A stretch of 64,000 nucleotides of DNA, taken from positions 29,475 to 93,474 of the forward strand of contig JAOSJP010000005.1 in assembly GCA_027494015.1 (NCBI GenBank), read 5' to 3'. Shown one piece after another: positions 44,266-53,279 of the stretch; positions within the stretch are counted from its first letter, which is position 1; every line of letters starts with the position of its first letter. This DNA comes from Anaerolineae bacterium. Lineage in GTDB: Bacteria; Chloroflexota; Anaerolineae; Aggregatilineales; Aggregatilineaceae. A model generated the notes under the pieces. The model did no database searches, was not told where the DNA came from, and saw only the letters and a list, made by a program, of their open reading frames with translations. Position numbers and translations under genes: made by a program.

Positions 44266-47200
44266 ATGAGCTACCCGCCGCAGCAACCCTATCCGCCCTA
44301 CCAGACCCCTCCGCCGCAAAAGAAGCAGCGCGGCAAGCGCGGCGCTCGCCAGCGGCGGCCCGCCACGCCCTCGCCAGGCGGCGCCATGCCGCCCGTGATG
44401 CACGGCCAGCCGCCCTACGGCAGCCCCGATCGCGCTCGCCGGCGGCGGCGGCGCGGGATCGCGCTGGGGCCGGGGATCATCCTGGGGTGTGTGGGCATCG
44501 TCGGCGTGCTGATGCTCGGCGGAATGCTCACCCTCTTCCTGGTCTACAACCACTACAGCAACCGGCTCGAAGGCGAGATTGACCGGCTGGAGGAGCTAAC
44601 CAACTACCAATCGTTCGAGACGACGGTCATCTACGACAACAGGGGCAGCGAGCTATACCAGGTCATCGGCGAGGGACGCCGCACGCGCATCTCGCTCGAC
44701 CAGATTCCAGAGCACATGATCGAGGCGACCATCGCCATCGAAGACGACACCTTCTACGAGAACCGGGGCATTGACCTCCCCAGCATCGCCCGCGCAGCCT
44801 GGCAGTACGTGCGCTATGGCTACATCGTCTCCGGCGGCAGCACGATCACTCAGCAGTTGATCCGCAACGTGCTCTTCACCGACGAATACAAGTACGAGCT
44901 ATCGCTCAACCGCAAGATGGACGAGGCGCTGCTGGCCGTGATCCTCACCCAGCGCATGAGCAAGGACGAGATACTGGAGCTATACCTCAACGAGATTCCC
45001 TACGGCAACCTGGCCTATGGCGTCGAGGCGGCGGCGCAGACCTACTTCGGCAAGCCCGCCTCCGCCCTGACGCTCGGCGAGGCGGCGCTGCTGGCCAGCC
45101 TGCCCCAGGCCCCGGCAGAACTCGACCCGCTCAATCCCGACGCCAACGTGCAGCGGCGGGTGATGGAGCGCCGCCGCCTGGTGCTCGACCGCATGGTTGA
45201 AGAGGGCTATATCTCGCGCCAGGAGGCCAACGCCGCCTTCGCCGAGCCGCTCAACTTCGTCAGCCCGGACATCGCCCTGGACTCCGCGCCCCACTTCGTG
45301 GTCTACGTGCAAAGCCAGCTCGCCAGCCTGCCCGACCGCGTGCCGGCGCTCAACGCCGATGTCTTTCGCCGCGAGCTGGCGCGCGGCGGCCTGCAGGTCT
45401 ACACCACCGTCAACATGGACATCCAGCGCCTGGCGGAGAGCATCGCCAGCACCCAGGTGGCCCAGCTTAAAGCGGCGCACAACATGAACAACGCCGCTGT
45501 CGTGGTCATCCGCCCGGACACGGGCGAGATTCTGGCGATGGTCGGCAGCGTGGACTTCAACGACGAGAGCATTGACGGCCAGGTGAACGTCACCACTGCC
45601 CGCCGACAGCCAGGCAGCGCCATGAAGCCCTTCACCTACGCCGCCGCCTTCGAGCACGGCTGGAACGCGGCGACCGTCATCTGGGACACCGAGACGCGCA
45701 TCCCCCTCCCTGGCCAGCCGGACTACGTGCCGATCAACTACGATCGCGTCTTCCACGGACCGGTGCGCCTGCGCGAGGCGCTGGCCAACTCGTACAACAT
45801 CCCCGCCGTGCAGACGCTGCGCCAGGTGGGGGTCGAATACCTGATCTGGCTGCTCAACCGCGTCGGCGTGACCAGCCTCTCCAGCGAGCCGGGGCGCTAC
45901 GGCCTGTCGCTGACGCTGGGCGGTGGCGAGGTCTCGCCGCTGGAGCTGACCACCGCCTTCGCCACGCTGGCCAACGGCGGCGTCCACGTGCCAACCCAGA
46001 GCATCGCCTGCGTGACCGATTCCAGCGGCGCCATCCTGTACGAATACCAGCGGCGCTGCCCGCCCGACGCGCGCCTGACCGACCGCTCGGTGAGCGTGCT
46101 GGTCGAAGGGCAGCAGGTGCTCGATCCGCGCATCGCCTTCATCATCAGCCACATCCTGGCCGACAACGACGCGCGCACGCCGGCGATGGGCGCGCGCAGC
46201 CCGCTCTACACGCCGGGCATCCCCACGTCCGTCAAGACAGGGACGACCAACGACTTCCGCGACAACTGGACGGTCGGCTTCACGCGCAACATCGCCGTCG
46301 GCGTGTGGGCCGGCAACACCGACAACGCGGAGATGTTCAACATCTCCGGGCTGGATGGCGCAGCCCCGATCTGGAACGGGGTGATGACCGGCATCTACAA
46401 CACGCCGGGCCTGCTCGACCAGCTCGGATCGCGCTCCCCCGACGACGCGCACCTCCAGCCGCCGGGCGGCGTGCAGCAGCGGCAAATCTGCAACATTTCG
46501 CGCACGGCCCTGCGCGACCCGGCCACAACCTGCCAGCCGGGCATCTTCGAATGGTTCCTGGACGGCCCGGCGGCCATCCCCGACGTGAGCGGCAACCTGG
46601 TGGCCCCCGCGCCAACCAACCCGCCGCCCGTCTCGGCCAACGGCCCGCAGCCGGTTGAGGTGGAGCCGGGGCTGATCCGCGTGCACGTCTTCCCGGTCGA
46701 GTCCAATCTGGCGAACGCCATCGCCGCCGCCGACTCGTCGGGCAAGACGGTGCCGCCGCGCTACTGCCAGGTGCCCATCGAGATCGTCAGTGCCGTCCCT
46801 GGCGTGGGCGAGCAGTTGTTCATCGTCGCGCCGCCCGTGCCAGAAGACGCCTTCTACGCGCGGCTGTGGGCGCAATCCAACGGCGTGGCCATCCTGCCGC
46901 AGTACGCCTGCAACGAGCAGATGCTCGCCGCCCAGCCGCAGCAAGCCAGCGGCGGCGCGCCCGGTGTGACCGCCTACATCGCCTCGCCCGTGCCAGGGCA
47001 GACCTACGCCGCCGGACAGCAGATAGACATCATCGGCACGGCGGCCTTCAGCCCCGGCGCGGCCATGTTCTACAAGGTTGAGATACGCGGCGGGCCGTTC
47101 GGCGACTGGACGACGCTGGGCGACGTGAACAACTGGCGCAACCGCAGCGGCGTCAGCGATGGCGTGCTGGAGAGCATCATGGCCGGAGGGGTGCCCCCCG

Positions 47201-47283
47201 GCGGCTACCAGGTGCAGCTTGTCATCGTCGGCCCGGACGGCAACATTCTGACCACCGCCGGATCGTCGTTCAACGTGGGGTGA
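44266..47283 (+). CDS. Class A penicillin-binding protein (transglycosylase/transpeptidase)
   Basis: 1005 residues. A Pro/Gln/Arg-rich cytosolic tail (1-64) precedes one membrane helix (about 66-94). The GT51 transglycosylase domain has IAIEDDTFYENRGID (catalytic Glu159) and GGSTITQQLIRNVLF. The transpeptidase has QPGSAMKPF (Ser451, Lys454), LANSYNIPAVQ and SVKTGTTNDFRDNW (Lys657). The C-terminal 200 residues are Pro-rich followed by an Ig-like beta domain (VTAYIASPVPGQTYAAGQQI). The enzyme polymerises and cross-links peptidoglycan. The ATG at 44266 is chosen as the first Met before the cytosolic tail; the frame is open 84 codons upstream. Confidence 0.93.
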   Translation: MSYPPQQPYPPYQTPPPQKKQRGKRGARQRRPATPSPGGAMPPVMHGQPPYGSPDRARRRRRRGIALGPGIILGCVGIVGVLMLGGMLTLFLVYNHYSNRLEGEIDRLEELTNYQSFETTVIYDNRGSELYQVIGEGRRTRISLDQIPEHMIEATIAIEDDTFYENRGIDLPSIARAAWQYVRYGYIVSGGSTITQQLIRNVLFTDEYKYELSLNRKMDEALLAVILTQRMSKDEILELYLNEIPYGNLAYGVEAAAQTYFGKPASALTLGEAALLASLPQAPAELDPLNPDANVQRRVMERRRLVLDRMVEEGYISRQEANAAFAEPLNFVSPDIALDSAPHFVVYVQSQLASLPDRVPALNADVFRRELARGGLQVYTTVNMDIQRLAESIASTQVAQLKAAHNMNNAAVVVIRPDTGEILAMVGSVDFNDESIDGQVNVTTARRQPGSAMKPFTYAAAFEHGWNAATVIWDTETRIPLPGQPDYVPINYDRVFHGPVRLREALANSYNIPAVQTLRQVGVEYLIWLLNRVGVTSLSSEPGRYGLSLTLGGGEVSPLELTTAFATLANGGVHVPTQSIACVTDSSGAILYEYQRRCPPDARLTDRSVSVLVEGQQVLDPRIAFIISHILADNDARTPAMGARSPLYTPGIPTSVKTGTTNDFRDNWTVGFTRNIAVGVWAGNTDNAEMFNISGLDGAAPIWNGVMTGIYNTPGLLDQLGSRSPDDAHLQPPGGVQQRQICNISRTALRDPATTCQPGIFEWFLDGPAAIPDVSGNLVAPAPTNPPPVSANGPQPVEVEPGLIRVHVFPVESNLANAIAAADSSGKTVPPRYCQVPIEIVSAVPGVGEQLFIVAPPVPEDAFYARLWAQSNGVAILPQYACNEQMLAAQPQQASGGAPGVTAYIASPVPGQTYAAGQQIDIIGTAAFSPGAAMFYKVEIRGGPFGDWTTLGDVNNWRNRSGVSDGVLESIMAGGVPPGGYQVQLVIVGPDGNILTTAGSSFNVG

Positions 47284-47295
47284 GAGGGCAAAAAT

Positions 47296-47604
47296 ATGAT
47301 GGGAGCGAACATCCTCATTGACCGCGAACGGCTAACGGCCTTCTGCCAGCGGAATCGCATCCGGCGGCTGGGGTTTTTCGGCTCAGTACTGCGGGCGGAT
47401 TTTGGTCCGGAAAGCGATGTGGACGTGCTGGTGGAATTTGAGCCAGACCATGTGCCGGGTCTGCTGGGGATCGCGCGCATGGAGCGCGAATTGTCCGCCA
47501 TGCTGGGCGGTCGCCCGGTTGACCTGCGCACTGCCGAAGACCTCAGCCGGTACTTTCGCCAGGAGGTGCTCAGAGAGGCGGAGTTCGTGTATGAGCAAGG
47601 ATGA
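47296..47604 (+). CDS. mntA: MntA-type nucleotidyltransferase antitoxin
   Basis: 102 residues. [20 protein letters not shown] then DVLVEF is the GSX10DXD nucleotidyltransferase motif. MntA AMPylates or otherwise modifies the HepT toxin and neutralises it. GAGAGGG precedes the first ATG; a second ATG is the next codon. The reading frame overlaps the hepT start by 14 bp, the normal arrangement. MntA looks intact although hepT is broken. Confidence 0.9.
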   Translation: MMGANILIDRERLTAFCQRNRIRRLGFFGSVLRADFGPESDVDVLVEFEPDHVPGLLGIARMERELSAMLGGRPVDLRTAEDLSRYFRQEVLREAEFVYEQG

Positions 47605-47890
47605 TCGGATTCGTCTGCTGCACATGCTGGATGCGGCGCAGGAAGCCGTGGTACGTGCGATGTGGCTGATCTGGACAGCGGGCGCAGCAGAGCAGCGCTC
47701 CTGAAAGTCGAAATCATTGGAGAAGCAGCCAGCCAGATCTCGGAGAGCACCCGGCATCAGTGGTCGGCAATTCCCTGGGCAGACATCATCGGGATGCGTA
47801 ACCGACTGGTTCATGCCTACTTTGCGAAATGGACACTCTGGCAGACGTAGAGGTCAATGCCCTGGTGTCCAGCGAGCAGCAATCAGACTT
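47591..47890 (+). pseudogene. hepT: hepT toxin gene, decayed by frameshifts
   Basis: The start [20 protein letters not shown] matches HepT. The frame breaks near 47655, and ADLDSGRSRAALLKVEIIGE followed by AASQISESTRHQWSAIPW resumes in another frame. It is intact through IIGMRNRLVHAYF, which includes the RX4H RNase motif. A second break near 47825 puts the C-terminal residues (MDTLADVEVNALVSSEQ) in a third frame. GGGCGCAGCAGAGCAGCGCTC, a fragment of the dispersed repeats, appears within the first break region. The toxin is probably inactive unless these are sequencing indels. Confidence 0.85.
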
Positions 47891-47914
47891 CCGAAGTCTG
47901 CCAGACTTCGGAAG
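47888..47914. repeat. ACTTCCGAAG hairpin, dispersed
   Basis: CTTCCGAAGTCTG pairs with CCAGACTTCGGAAG. It lies between hepT and the convergent ABC transporter gene and is the third copy of the hairpin at 18813 and 41666. Confidence 0.65.
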
Positions 47915-47949
47915 CCTTGTGTTTGGGCACGCCCCCGATAGACGTACTC

Positions 47950-49770
47950 TCACTTCGCTGCGAGCAGCTCGCCCGCGCGCTCGATGTACTCCAGGCTCTG
48001 GTGGCGGAAGTAGGTGTTGTATAGCTCGGCGTAGTGCCCACCCCCGGCCAGCAGCGCCTCGTGATTCCCTTCCTCGATGATCGCCCCCTCGCGCAGCACG
48101 ATGATGCGGTCGGCATTCTTGATCGTCGAGAGACGGTGCGCGATGACGATGGAGGTGCGGTTGGCCAGCACCGCCTCCAACCCCTCCTGAATCAGCGCCT
48201 CGGTCAGCGGGTCTACGCTGGCCGTCGCCTCGTCCAGGATGAAGATGGACGGGTTCTGCAGCAGGACGCGGGCCAGGGCCACCAACTGGCGCTGCCCCAT
48301 TGACAGGCTGGCCCCCCGCTCGCCGACCTCGGTGTGCAGGCCGTTGGGCAGCACGTCAATCCAGTCGCCGCCAGCCACCTGCCGCGCCGCGCGCAGCGCC
48401 TCTTCGTCGCTGGCGTCCTGCCGCCCATAACGGATGTTGTCCAGCACCGTGCCGTCGAACAGGAACGGCATCTGAGTGACGATGCCCAGGTGATCGCGGT
48501 AGTCGTCCAGGCTCAGGCGGCGGATGTCGTGCCCGTCCACCAGGATGCGCCCACTCTGGAACTCGTAGAAGCGCGCGATCAGCCGGGCGATGCTCGACTT
48601 GCCGGAGCCAGTATGCCCGACCAGGGCCAGCGTTTCGCCGGCGTGAATGATTAGCGAGAAGTCGTGCAGCACCGGCTCGCTCTCGTTATAGGCGAAGTCC
48701 ACGTTCTCAAAACAAATTTCGCCGCGCATGGCTGGCAGCGGCTCGCTGCCCGTCTGCGCGACCTTCGGCTCGGCGTCAATCAGGGCGAAGACACGCTCCC
48801 CGGCGGCCAGCCCAAGCTGGAACTGGCTCCAGAACGAGGCGATGCTGGTCAGCGGATACCAGAACATGGCCATGCCCTGCACGAACAGGTACCAGTCGCC
48901 CGTGCTCAGCGATCCATTCCTGGCCGACAGCCCGGCGAAGTAGACAATCGCCGCCGTGCCAATGGCCGAGACGATGCTCAGCATCGGGAAGATCGAGACG
49001 AAGACGTAGCCGGTGCGCAGGTTGATGCGGTACGACTGGGCGTTGACATCCTGGAACTCGTCGTAGATGGTGTGTTCCTGGCGGAAAGTCTTGGCCACGC
49101 CGATGCCGCTGACCGACTCCTGGATATGCGCGCTGACCTCGGCCAGCACGCGCCGCGACTGAGTGACCGTGCGCCGGGCGATCTTGCGGAAGCCGAGCGC
49201 CACGCCGACCACGACCGGCGCAACCGCCAGCAGGACGAGCGTCAGGCGGGCGTCCACGCTGAGCAGGTAGCCGATCAGCAGCACGACGAGCAGCACCTGG
49301 CTGAGCAGCTCGGTGGTCAGGGCCACCACCTGCGAGAACGCCTGCGTGTCCGACGTGACGCGGCTGACGATCTTGCCGGACGAGTACTGATCATAGAACG
49401 ACAGGTCGCGCTTGAGCACGGCGTCGAAAGCGTCTTCGCGCAGGTCGAGCACCACGTTGCCAATCGCCTGCGAGGACAGGGCGCGGCGCACGGCGTTGAA
49501 GGCCCAGCCCAGGCTGCCCAGGACGATGGTCACAGCGGTGATGAACAGCAGCGTGCGCGTGCTGGTGTCCTCCTGCAGGCGGTCAATGCTCCACGAGATG
49601 AAGATGGGCAGCCCCGTCTGAGCCAGCGAAGTGAGCACGATGGTGACGGCGACTGCGATCATGCGCCCTGCCTGGGGGCGGAAGTAGCGCAGGATGCGCA
49701 CGACAAGCTGACGATCGCTGTACTGGCGGTCGTAGTCTTCGGCGTCGAGGCCGTCCATGATGAAGCCCAT
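47950..49770 (-). CDS. ABC exporter half-transporter with canonical catalytic Glu
   Basis: 606 residues. A six-helix membrane domain (about 30-330) precedes an ATPase domain with Walker A LVGHTGSGKSS, Walker B IFILDEATASVD (catalytic Glu present) and H-loop IAHRLST. The signature is LSMGQRQL instead of LSGGQ. With the gene at 49928-51769 it probably forms a heterodimeric multidrug or lipid exporter in the inner membrane. The degenerate signature here pairs with the degenerate Walker B of the partner, while the other site is canonical, as in known asymmetric exporters. It is co-oriented with the partner, separated by a short-repeat block. Confidence 0.93.
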   Translation of the reverse strand: MGFIMDGLDAEDYDRQYSDRQLVVRILRYFRPQAGRMIAVAVTIVLTSLAQTGLPIFISWSIDRLQEDTSTRTLLFITAVTIVLGSLGWAFNAVRRALSSQAIGNVVLDLREDAFDAVLKRDLSFYDQYSSGKIVSRVTSDTQAFSQVVALTTELLSQVLLVVLLIGYLLSVDARLTLVLLAVAPVVVGVALGFRKIARRTVTQSRRVLAEVSAHIQESVSGIGVAKTFRQEHTIYDEFQDVNAQSYRINLRTGYVFVSIFPMLSIVSAIGTAAIVYFAGLSARNGSLSTGDWYLFVQGMAMFWYPLTSIASFWSQFQLGLAAGERVFALIDAEPKVAQTGSEPLPAMRGEICFENVDFAYNESEPVLHDFSLIIHAGETLALVGHTGSGKSSIARLIARFYEFQSGRILVDGHDIRRLSLDDYRDHLGIVTQMPFLFDGTVLDNIRYGRQDASDEEALRAARQVAGGDWIDVLPNGLHTEVGERGASLSMGQRQLVALARVLLQNPSIFILDEATASVDPLTEALIQEGLEAVLANRTSIVIAHRLSTIKNADRIIVLREGAIIEEGNHEALLAGGGHYAELYNTYFRHQSLEYIERAGELLAAK

Positions 49771-49794
49771 GACAGTCGCTCCGTGTTAGTGCTT

Positions 49795-49958
49795 GTGGGT
49801 GATCAGTGATCAGTTTTCGGTTCTCAGTGATCGGTTGCTGGCTGCTGGTGATTGGTTCTTGGTGACTGGTGATCAGCAGCGGCCCCTCATCGTCGCCGAC
49901 AACGGACTGCCGATAACTGACCACTGACTACTGATCACCGACAACTGACAACTGGTTG
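49795..49958. repeat. Heptamer-type short repeats reaching into an ABC gene end
   Basis: Degenerate iterations of GTGATCAGT, GTGATTGGTT and GTTGCTGG words. The C-terminus of the neighbouring ABC gene (SNQLSVVGDQ and TGA at 49928) is encoded by this repeat. The same type is at 28227-28280 and 58970-59160. Confidence 0.75.
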
Positions 49959-51769
49959 CTGACCACTTCCAACGGCGGCAGCTCGAGATCATAACGAGCG
50001 AAGATACGCCGGTAGTGCGGCGAGGTGCGCAGCAGGCCGTCGTGCGATCCCGCCGCCACCAGCCGCCCCTGATCCAGCACAAGGATCACATCCGCCCAGC
50101 GAATCTGTGACAGGCGATGCGTGATCAGGATGGTCGTGCGCCCTTGCTGCGCGCGGCGAATCGCCTTCTGAATCTCGTCCTCAGTGGCGCTGTCAATGGC
50201 GCTGGTTGAGTCGTCGAGGATCAGGATGCGCGGATCGCTGAGGAAGGCGCGGGCCAGGGCGATGCGCTGGCGCTGCCCGCCGCTCAGGGTCACGCCGCGC
50301 TCGCCCACCTTCGTCTGGTAGCCATCCTCGAAGGTCAGGATGAAGTCGTGCGCCTGCGCTTCGCGGGCCGCCCGCTCGATCTGATCCTGAAGCGTGCCCG
50401 GCGCGCCGAAGGCGATGTTCTCGGCGACAGTGCGCGTGAAGAGGAACACGTCCTGCTCGATCTTAGAGATCTGCGAGCGCAGCACGTCCAGGTTCCACTC
50501 GCGCACGTCCACCCCATCCACCAGCACGCGCCCTGCCGACACATCGTAAGTGCGGTTGATCAGCATCGAGAGCGTGCTCTTGCCCGACCCGGTCTGCCCG
50601 ACGACGGCCACCGTCTGCCCGGCCTGGATGTGAAAGGAGACGTCCTCAATGACGGCGGCCTCGCAGCTATCGCCTTCGTAGCAGAAGCTGACGTTCTCGA
50701 AGGTGATGTCACCACGTATGGGCGCGGCGTAACCGCTGACGTTCTCATCCAGCTCGGTTTCGGCGGTGATGATCTGCAACAGGCGCTCCGCCCCGGCCAG
50801 GCCCAACTGCACCAGCGAGAACGAGAAGATCGAGCTGAACACAGGGAAGCGCAGCACGTTCATCAGCCCCATCACGGCGATGATCTCGGCCAGGCTGACG
50901 CTCCCCGCCCGGTAGAGCAGGATGGAATGCAGCAGCGTCAGGCCCAGCGCAATTCCAAAGAGCAGCAACGGCAGATAGCGCGCCTCGATCATGCCCTGCT
51001 CCACGAAATAATCGCGATACAGGCGAGCGTTGCGCCGGAAGCGCCCCCGCTCGTGGGCCTCCTGCACACTGGCTTTGACGACCTCGATGCCAGACAGCAC
51101 TTCCTCCAGCCCGGCGTTGAGCTGGCCGAACTGCTCGCGCTGGCGGGTCATCACCGGGTTGAGGCGGCGCGTGTAATGGCGCACGGTGATGATGTAAGCA
51201 GCCACAAAGAGCAGCGGCACCAGCAGCAGGTTCGTGTTGATCGTAGCGATCAGGGTGATTGGAACGGCGATGCCCAGCACCATCTCGTAGATGAAGCGCA
51301 GGCCAGGGCTGACCATTGCGTTAAGCTGACGCACATCGTCGGTGGCGCGGGCCATGATGTCGCCCACGCGCTGCCGGTCGTGGAAGGTCTGGCTCTTGCC
51401 CAGCAGGCTGATGTACAACTCCTGGCGGGCACTGACTTCGAGGCGCTGCGCCAGCGTCTCGATCAGCAGACCGCCCGTCCAGAAGGCAACGCTGCTCACC
51501 ATCAGCGCGGCGAAGATGAGCAGGGCGAGATGGAGCAGCGCGCCGTCCTGCGTGGGCGAGAGCAGCTCTTCGGCCACTTTGCCGATCAAGACCGGGTTCT
51601 GCGAGAAAGCGAAGTAGTCAACGACGCTGCACAGCAGCGCGCCGAAGAACAGCCACTTGGTGCGCCAGATGTGCGAGATGAGCCAGCGGGCCGCGCTGCT
51701 CTGGCTGCCGCGAAAGGCGTCCTGAACCGTGAATTCGCTCTTGCCGTTCGTCCCCATGATTGTCGTCAC
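49928..51769 (-). CDS. ABC exporter half-transporter with degenerate catalytic site
   Basis: 613 residues. Six-helix membrane domain (about 40-350), then an ATPase domain with Walker A VVGQTGSGKST, canonical signature VTLSGGQRQRIALARAF, H-loop LITHRLSQI and Walker B ILILDDSTSAID, where Asp replaces the catalytic Glu. This is the typical non-catalytic half of heterodimeric exporters. The last ten or so residues come from heptamer repeats. It is the upstream gene of the pair; its 5' side faces the tandem repeat array. Confidence 0.93.
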   Translation of the reverse strand: MTTIMGTNGKSEFTVQDAFRGSQSSAARWLISHIWRTKWLFFGALLCSVVDYFAFSQNPVLIGKVAEELLSPTQDGALLHLALLIFAALMVSSVAFWTGGLLIETLAQRLEVSARQELYISLLGKSQTFHDRQRVGDIMARATDDVRQLNAMVSPGLRFIYEMVLGIAVPITLIATINTNLLLVPLLFVAAYIITVRHYTRRLNPVMTRQREQFGQLNAGLEEVLSGIEVVKASVQEAHERGRFRRNARLYRDYFVEQGMIEARYLPLLLFGIALGLTLLHSILLYRAGSVSLAEIIAVMGLMNVLRFPVFSSIFSFSLVQLGLAGAERLLQIITAETELDENVSGYAAPIRGDITFENVSFCYEGDSCEAAVIEDVSFHIQAGQTVAVVGQTGSGKSTLSMLINRTYDVSAGRVLVDGVDVREWNLDVLRSQISKIEQDVFLFTRTVAENIAFGAPGTLQDQIERAAREAQAHDFILTFEDGYQTKVGERGVTLSGGQRQRIALARAFLSDPRILILDDSTSAIDSATEDEIQKAIRRAQQGRTTILITHRLSQIRWADVILVLDQGRLVAAGSHDGLLRTSPHYRRIFARYDLELPPLEVVSNQLSVVGDQ

Positions 51770-51880
51770 TCCGCCGCAGCGAGCGCGGAATCTGCGAACA
51801 GGCGTTCTAGCGAGTGTAACACAACGTGGAGATTCTTACACAAACTGGGGCCAGTGTCACGGGGCAAGTTGCGCGCGGGG

Positions 51881-53259
51881 TGCGAGCAAAGGCTGTCAGC
51901 GACTTGCTTGACGCGGAGGCATTGACCTCACCCCCAGCCTCGCTGCGCTCGGCTTGCCCCCTCTCCATGCATGGAGAGGGGGCGGCGAGGCGCATCAGCG
52001 CCGAGCGGGGGTGAGGTAAACCGGGGCGCAGCAGAGCAACGCCCCTACCTGGCCGGTTTTGCCCGCACCGTTTGCTGTGGGTGCGAGCAAAGGCTGTCAG
52101 CGACTTGCTTGACGCGGAGGCATTGACCTCACCCCCAGCCTCGCTGCGCTCGGCTTGCCCCCTCTCCATGCATGGAGAGGGGGCGGCGAGGCGCGTCAGC
52201 GCCGAGCGGGGGTGAGGTAAACCGGGGCGCAGCAGAGCAACGCCCCTACCTGGCCGGTTTTGCCCGCACCGTTTGCTGTGGGTGCGAGCAAAGGCTGTCA
52301 GCGACTTGCTTGTCGCGGAGGCATTGACCTCACCCCCAGCCCCGCTGCGCTCGGCTTGCCCCCTCTCCATGCATGGAGAGGGGGCGGCGAGGCGCATCAG
52401 CGCCGAGCGGGGGTGAGGTAAACCGGGGCGCAGCAGAGCAACGCCCCTACCTGGCCGGTTTTGCCCGCACCGTTTGCTGTGGGTGCGTGCAAAGGCTGTC
52501 AGCGACTTGCTTGTCGCGGAGGCATTGACCTCACCCCCAGCCTCGCTGCGCTCGGCTTGCCCCCTCTCCATGCATGGAGAGGGGGCGGCGAGGCGCGTCA
52601 GCGCCGAGCGGGGGTGAGGTAAACCGGGGCGCAGCAGAGCAACGCCCCTACCTGGCCAGTTTTGCCCGCACCGTTTGCTGTGGGTGCGTGCAAAGGCTGC
52701 CAGCGACTTGCTTGTCGCGGAGGCATTGACCTCACCCCCAGCCTCGCTGCGCTCGGCTTGCCCCCTCTCCATGCATGGAGAGGGGGCGGCGAGGCGCATC
52801 AGCGCCGAGCGGGGGTGAGGTAAACCGGGGCGCAGCAGAGCAGCGCCCCTACCTGGCCGGTTTTGCCCGCACCGTTTGCTGTGGGTGCGAGCAAAGGCTG
52901 TCAGCGACTTGCTTGACGCGGAGGCATTGACCTCACCCCCAGCCTCGCTGCGCTCGGCTTGCCCCCTCTCCATGCATGGAGAGGGGGCGGCGAGGCGCAT
53001 CAGCGCCGAGCGGGGGTGAGGTAAACCGGGGCGCAGCAGAGCAACGCCCCTACCTGGCCAGTTTTGCCCGCACCGTTTGCTGTGGGTGCGTGCAAAGGCT
53101 GCCAGCGACTTGCTTGTCGCGGAGGCATTGACCTCACCCCCCCCCCCCCGGGGGGGCCCCCCCCCCCCAAGGAGGGGGGGGGGGGGGGCCGCCCCCGAGC
53201 GGGGGTGAGGTAAACCAGGGCGCAGCAGAGCAACGCCCCTACGCTGGCCGGTTTCGCAC
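51881..53259. repeat. Tandem array of seven 201-bp hairpin repeat units
   Basis: Units start at 51881, 52082, 52283, 52484, 52685, 52886 and 53087, each exactly 201 bp apart. Each reads TGCGAGCAAAGGCTGTCAGC (or GCGTGC), the hairpin core with perfect palindrome CCTCTCCATGCATGGAGAGG, GGGCGCAGCAGAGCAACGCCC, TTTTGCCCGCACC and GTTTGCTGT. Units differ at a few positions (gac/gtc, cat/cgt). The seventh is about 12 bp shorter and has its core replaced by C/G runs, probably an artefact. Because 201 is a multiple of three, long open frames run through it; they are not genes. Array function is unknown. Confidence 0.93.
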
Positions 53260-53279
53260 ATGAAACCCCCCCCCCCCCA
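53137..53279. other. Homopolymer blocks, probable misassembly
   Basis: Long C and G runs at 53137-53192 and a 13- to 14-base C run at 53266-53279 lie at the edge of the array and at the 3' end of the permease gene. No biological repeat in the window has this form. A gap or misjoin is likely. Confidence 0.65.

Noticed and set aside
44980..46944. Long open frame opposite the penicillin-binding protein gene
   Set aside because: High GC at third positions leaves the opposite strand open. The sense frame has all class A PBP motifs.
51881..53259. CRISPR array
   Set aside because: The period is 201 bp, whole units are near identical, there are no unique spacers and no cas genes nearby.
51807..53261. 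Long open frame with 67-residue repeats through the array, on the minus strand
   Set aside because: The period of 201 bp is a multiple of three, so any stop-free unit stays open. The translated words (for example SACPLSMHGEGA-type strings) recur wherever the dispersed repeat occurs, in several frames, and there is no start signal.
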